In this document: positions 62,215 through 64,000 of the stretch, in pieces
How the letters are laid out: each line of letters begins with the position of its first letter
How positions within the stretch are numbered: position 1 is the first letter of the stretch
NCBI RefSeq assembly: GCF_902168135.1
Contig: NZ_CABHOL010000015.1
Location: 434,001-498,000 of the forward strand
DNA: 64,000 nt
Origin: an uncultured Fluviicola sp.
Lineage (GTDB): Bacteria > Bacteroidota > Bacteroidia > Flavobacteriales_D > Crocinitomicaceae
Reading direction: 5' to 3'
Program-made: the position numbers and the translations under genes
Notes under the pieces: model-generated
The model's input: the letters and a program-made list of their open reading frames with translations, nothing else
Database searches by the model: none
Told to the model about the DNA's origin: nothing

Positions 62215-62754
62215 TTATTGTTTTTCATCCTTCAGCCATTCATCGTAATTTCTTTTGAAATCATTGTGACGCTTTTGGATGTTCCATAAGTAGCTTTCAA
62301 TATCCAGGTCGAATGGTGGCGTGCATTGCTGAATTCCTACAACCCGGGCAATTGGGATGGGTTTGATTTCACTGGCGGCAATAATGGCTATTTCCCCGAT
62401 TGTCAAAGTTCGTTTGTTTCGATCCGAATACACCCTGGTATCGGTTGAATCACTAAAATGCGCTTTTAAATACGGAAGGATTTCTGTTCCGCTGCCGATC
62501 AGTTTGCGACCGCTTTTGCAGGTTTCGATCTGGTCCGAATCGGTTATTTCCGCTGCGATTCCGGAAAGGGATTGTTTGATTTCGGAAGCAATACGCAGCT
62601 CTTTATCGGGTTCCGGCAGCAATCTGCCTTCAGAAGTGTCTATGTTGTTAGCGTCACAGGCTGTTAGCGTCATGAATAAACCACATAGGATTCCGAAAGA
62701 TTTTAGCAGGTCTTTTTCGAAGTATAGAGAAAATGGTTTTTGGAGGTGTTTCAT
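62215..62754 (-). CDS. lipoprotein, unknown function, in the toxin-antitoxin unit
   Basis: A 179-residue predicted lipoprotein: after an unusually long polar start (1-15) comes a hydrophobic stretch ending in lipobox TLTAC. The mature part is charged and helical with two further Cys (IETCKSG, IQQCTPP). Not recognised. It begins five bases after the parE-like stop, so it is probably read from the toxin-antitoxin promoter; whether it matters to that module is unknown. Confidence 0.6.
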   Translation of the reverse strand: MKHLQKPFSLYFEKDLLKSFGILCGLFMTLTACDANNIDTSEGRLLPEPDKELRIASEIKQSLSGIAAEITDSDQIETCKSGRKLIGSGTEILPYLKAHFSDSTDTRVYSDRNKRTLTIGEIAIIAASEIKPIPIARVVGIQQCTPPFDLDIESYLWNIQKRHNDFKRNYDEWLKDEKQ

Positions 62755-62759
62755 GACAT

Positions 62760-63047
62760 TTATATCAATTGATTCAGATCTTGTCTTCCGATAATTGTCA
62801 TTATCTCAACAAAATCACCATTGGCCTTAAAGAATATACTATCAACACCGCAAACACAACGCCTGTATCCAGGTTTAATAAAATCAACAGATTCGAATAA
62901 GTGTGGGTTTTTCGCAATTAATTCAAAGTAATCGAAGAAAGATTCAAAATACTTATCAGCTTGTTTTATACCAAACTGTTTTACACCATAGTGGTGAATT
63001 CGTATCAAATCTTCCTTTGCAATGTTGCTTAATTTGTACTTACTCAC
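62760..63047 (-). CDS. ParE/RelE-family toxin
   Basis: A 95-residue protein with the ParE pattern: KYKLSNIAKEDLIRIHHYGVKQFG at the start, YFELIAKNPHLFESVDFIKPGYRRCVCGVDSIFF in the middle and VEIMTIIGRQDLNQLI at the end. ParE toxins inhibit DNA gyrase; related RelE toxins cut mRNA, and sequence alone does not decide which. Its start overlaps the antitoxin gene end by eight bases, as usual for such pairs. Confidence 0.88.
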   Translation of the reverse strand: MSKYKLSNIAKEDLIRIHHYGVKQFGIKQADKYFESFFDYFELIAKNPHLFESVDFIKPGYRRCVCGVDSIFFKANGDFVEIMTIIGRQDLNQLI

Positions 63048-63279
63048 TAAGTAAGCTTTTGGACTGCTTCAGGATGTCAGATTTGGATTCAGTTGTAAAT
63101 CCGGAGCTTTCAGCTCTTTCTAACTTTAATCTAATGAAGTCGATTTGTTTTTGTTGATTTCTTGCTTGTCGAATTAAATCATTGACCAATTCACTCTTGC
63201 TTGAATATTCTTTATTCTCAATTTGGCTTTTTAACCATTCATCATTTGGTTCTGTAAAGGAAATGCTTTGTCTTCTCAT
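63040..63279 (-). CDS. ParD-like antitoxin
   Basis: A 79-residue protein resembling ParD (CopG/ribbon-helix-helix type): SISFTEPNDEWLKSQIENKEYSSKSELVNDLIRQ fits the DNA-binding strand and helices, and the charged C-terminal tail would wrap the toxin. Located upstream of the toxin gene with an eight-base overlap. An 18-bp palindrome starts 14 bases upstream of the ATG and is a likely operator. Confidence 0.87.
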   Translation of the reverse strand: MRRQSISFTEPNDEWLKSQIENKEYSSKSELVNDLIRQARNQQKQIDFIRLKLERAESSGFTTESKSDILKQSKSLLSE

Positions 63280-63292
63280 GATACACGTGTTG

Positions 63293-63310
63293 TGGTGTAA
63301 ATTTACACCA
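63293..63310. promoter_or_regulatory. palindromic operator candidate of the parDE-like operon
   Basis: TGGTGTAAATTTACACCA is an 18-base perfect palindrome. A second small palindrome ACACGTGT (63283-63290) lies between it and the antitoxin ATG. Antitoxins of this type repress their own promoter by binding such sites. Confidence 0.65.
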
Positions 63311-63333
63311 ATTCTGCATCAATTGCAAAAGTT

Positions 63334-64000
63334 CTATTCAACTCCCTCAATCTGCTTCAAATGCTGTTCCACCTGGTATTGATTGAAATTGTCCCACTTA
63401 GGAACCGTTTTCGGTTTATCACCCAGCATGCTGTCGATGCAGGTATTGTGGTCTTTGTATTTCTCGTGCAATACTTCAATGATCCGGAAGAAAAAGGCAT
63501 CCAGCATTGTAATTGCGTCGAATTCGGATTGGAGCGCTGAAAGGTTTAGTACTTCCAGTACTTCCTGTTTTTCTTCGGAAGTAATTTCTGTTTGATAACC
63601 GAACTTCAGCGATTTGAACACGAGATTGTTCCATACCACACTGTCGTGGCACCACGGCACATCCGGAACGTGTAAGGAGTGTTCGCAAACGATAATAATA
63701 GCATGAAGCAGATCCGGCAGATAACTTGCCGGGAATTCGTCGAAACTTCGGAACTCGAAACCACTTTGGTACATTTTTTCCTGGTTGAAGTCCAAACCGA
63801 TATCTGAAAGCAGCTCGTAGTCAAAGTCTGATTCTACCTGGTCGCGCCACCAAATGTTTTCTTCTTTTTCAAACCTCAGGAGTTTCCGGAATTCTTCTAC
63901 CTGGTAAGTCAGGATCTTTCCTTTCGCCATGACTTTGTTGAAGGTTCCCACTCCGGTGTATCGCGACATGGCATTGCGCATGGAACCGCCGGCGAATTGG
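63334..64000 (-). CDS. protein of unknown function, cut by the right window edge
   Basis: On the minus strand the frame is open from the window edge to the TAA at 63334; an internal ATG lies at 63981 but the six codons before it (QFAGGS) stay open, so the true start is probably beyond 64000. The visible 221 residues have no signal peptide. Striking parts are AMSRYTGVGTFNKVMAKGKI, ENIWWRDQVESDFDYELL and the aromatic, acidic C-terminus. Not recognised. Confidence 0.6.
   Translation of the reverse strand, partial: QFAGGSMRNAMSRYTGVGTFNKVMAKGKILTYQVEEFRKLLRFEKEENIWWRDQVESDFDYELLSDIGLDFNQEKMYQSGFEFRSFDEFPASYLPDLLHAIIIVCEHSLHVPDVPWCHDSVVWNNLVFKSLKFGYQTEITSEEKQEVLEVLNLSALQSEFDAITMLDAFFFRIIEVLHEKYKDHNTCIDSMLGDKPKTVPKWDNFNQYQVEQHLKQIEGVE

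Overview
The window looks like chromosome from a Bacteroidota bacterium, most likely order Flavobacteriales (Fluviicola/Crocinitomicaceae-like; this placement is inference). The grounds are: about seven proteins that end in, or appear to end in, type IX secretion (T9SS) sorting domains; many signal peptides ending in Gln; few purine-rich ribosome-binding sites; TAnnTTTG-type -7 promoter boxes; a TonB-dependent receptor with an N-terminal carboxypeptidase-like domain; a FadL/SGNH-lipoprotein pair; and the bacillithiol-linked protein YtxJ. No phage, plasmid, insertion sequence, CRISPR array or rRNA is visible. Gene density is high, and only one gene-free stretch exceeds 300 bases (28721-29038).

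Layout. 1-7.3 kb: a tRNA-Leu(CAA) with a strong terminator, a secreted CotH-kinase-like T9SS protein, imidazolonepropionase, a TraB/GumN-like protein, a degenerate AAA/DUF4143 ATPase and AMP nucleosidase. 7.4-20.6 kb: exported degradative enzymes (GH92 mannosidase, reprolysin-like T9SS metalloprotease, GH20 hexosaminidase, S9 peptidase), with a TPR-SpoIIE signalling phosphatase and CutC in the GH20 operon. 20.6-22 kb: three small paralogous lipoproteins. 22.1-25 kb: a tight housekeeping operon pheS-ytxJ-glutaminyl cyclase-tadA. 25.2-31.9 kb: an ABC-2 exporter, a repeat-containing T9SS protein, a MITE-like inverted-repeat element, mnmE and an unrecognised cytosolic protein. 32-37.9 kb: a FadL porin, SGNH lipoprotein and T9SS esterase operon, then a DUF4377-META protein. 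38-49.2 kb: saccharopine dehydrogenase, a TPR lipoprotein with a membrane partner, odhA-odhB, a HAD phosphatase and methylmalonyl-CoA epimerase. 49.4-57.6 kb: a peptide-binding lipoprotein followed by a TonB receptor, DUF1990 and CHAP proteins, YwbE and an ALDH7-type aldehyde dehydrogenase. 57.7-64 kb: a 1457-residue T9SS protein, then a ParDE-like toxin-antitoxin pair with a downstream lipoprotein, and a gene cut by the right edge.

How the genes fit together. The main theme is export and surface degradation: proteases, glycosidases, esterases, lipoproteins and adhesin-like T9SS cargo. Many exported proteins are predicted to start with Gln after signal-peptide cleavage, and the window also encodes the glutaminyl-peptide cyclotransferase that would cap them as pyroglutamate. 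A second theme is amino-acid and central carbon catabolism (hutI, saccharopine dehydrogenase, ALDH7, 2-oxoglutarate dehydrogenase, methylmalonyl-CoA epimerase).

I saw no convincing large undescribed system. The non-coding signals most worth a second look are a dispersed palindrome family with core CGCGATTAATCGCG (three copies, one supplying the stop codons of two convergent genes), -7 boxes set 5 bases before ATG that predict leaderless mRNAs, the inverted-repeat element upstream of mnmE, a Phe-containing mini-ORF upstream of pheS, and a palindromic operator in front of parDE.
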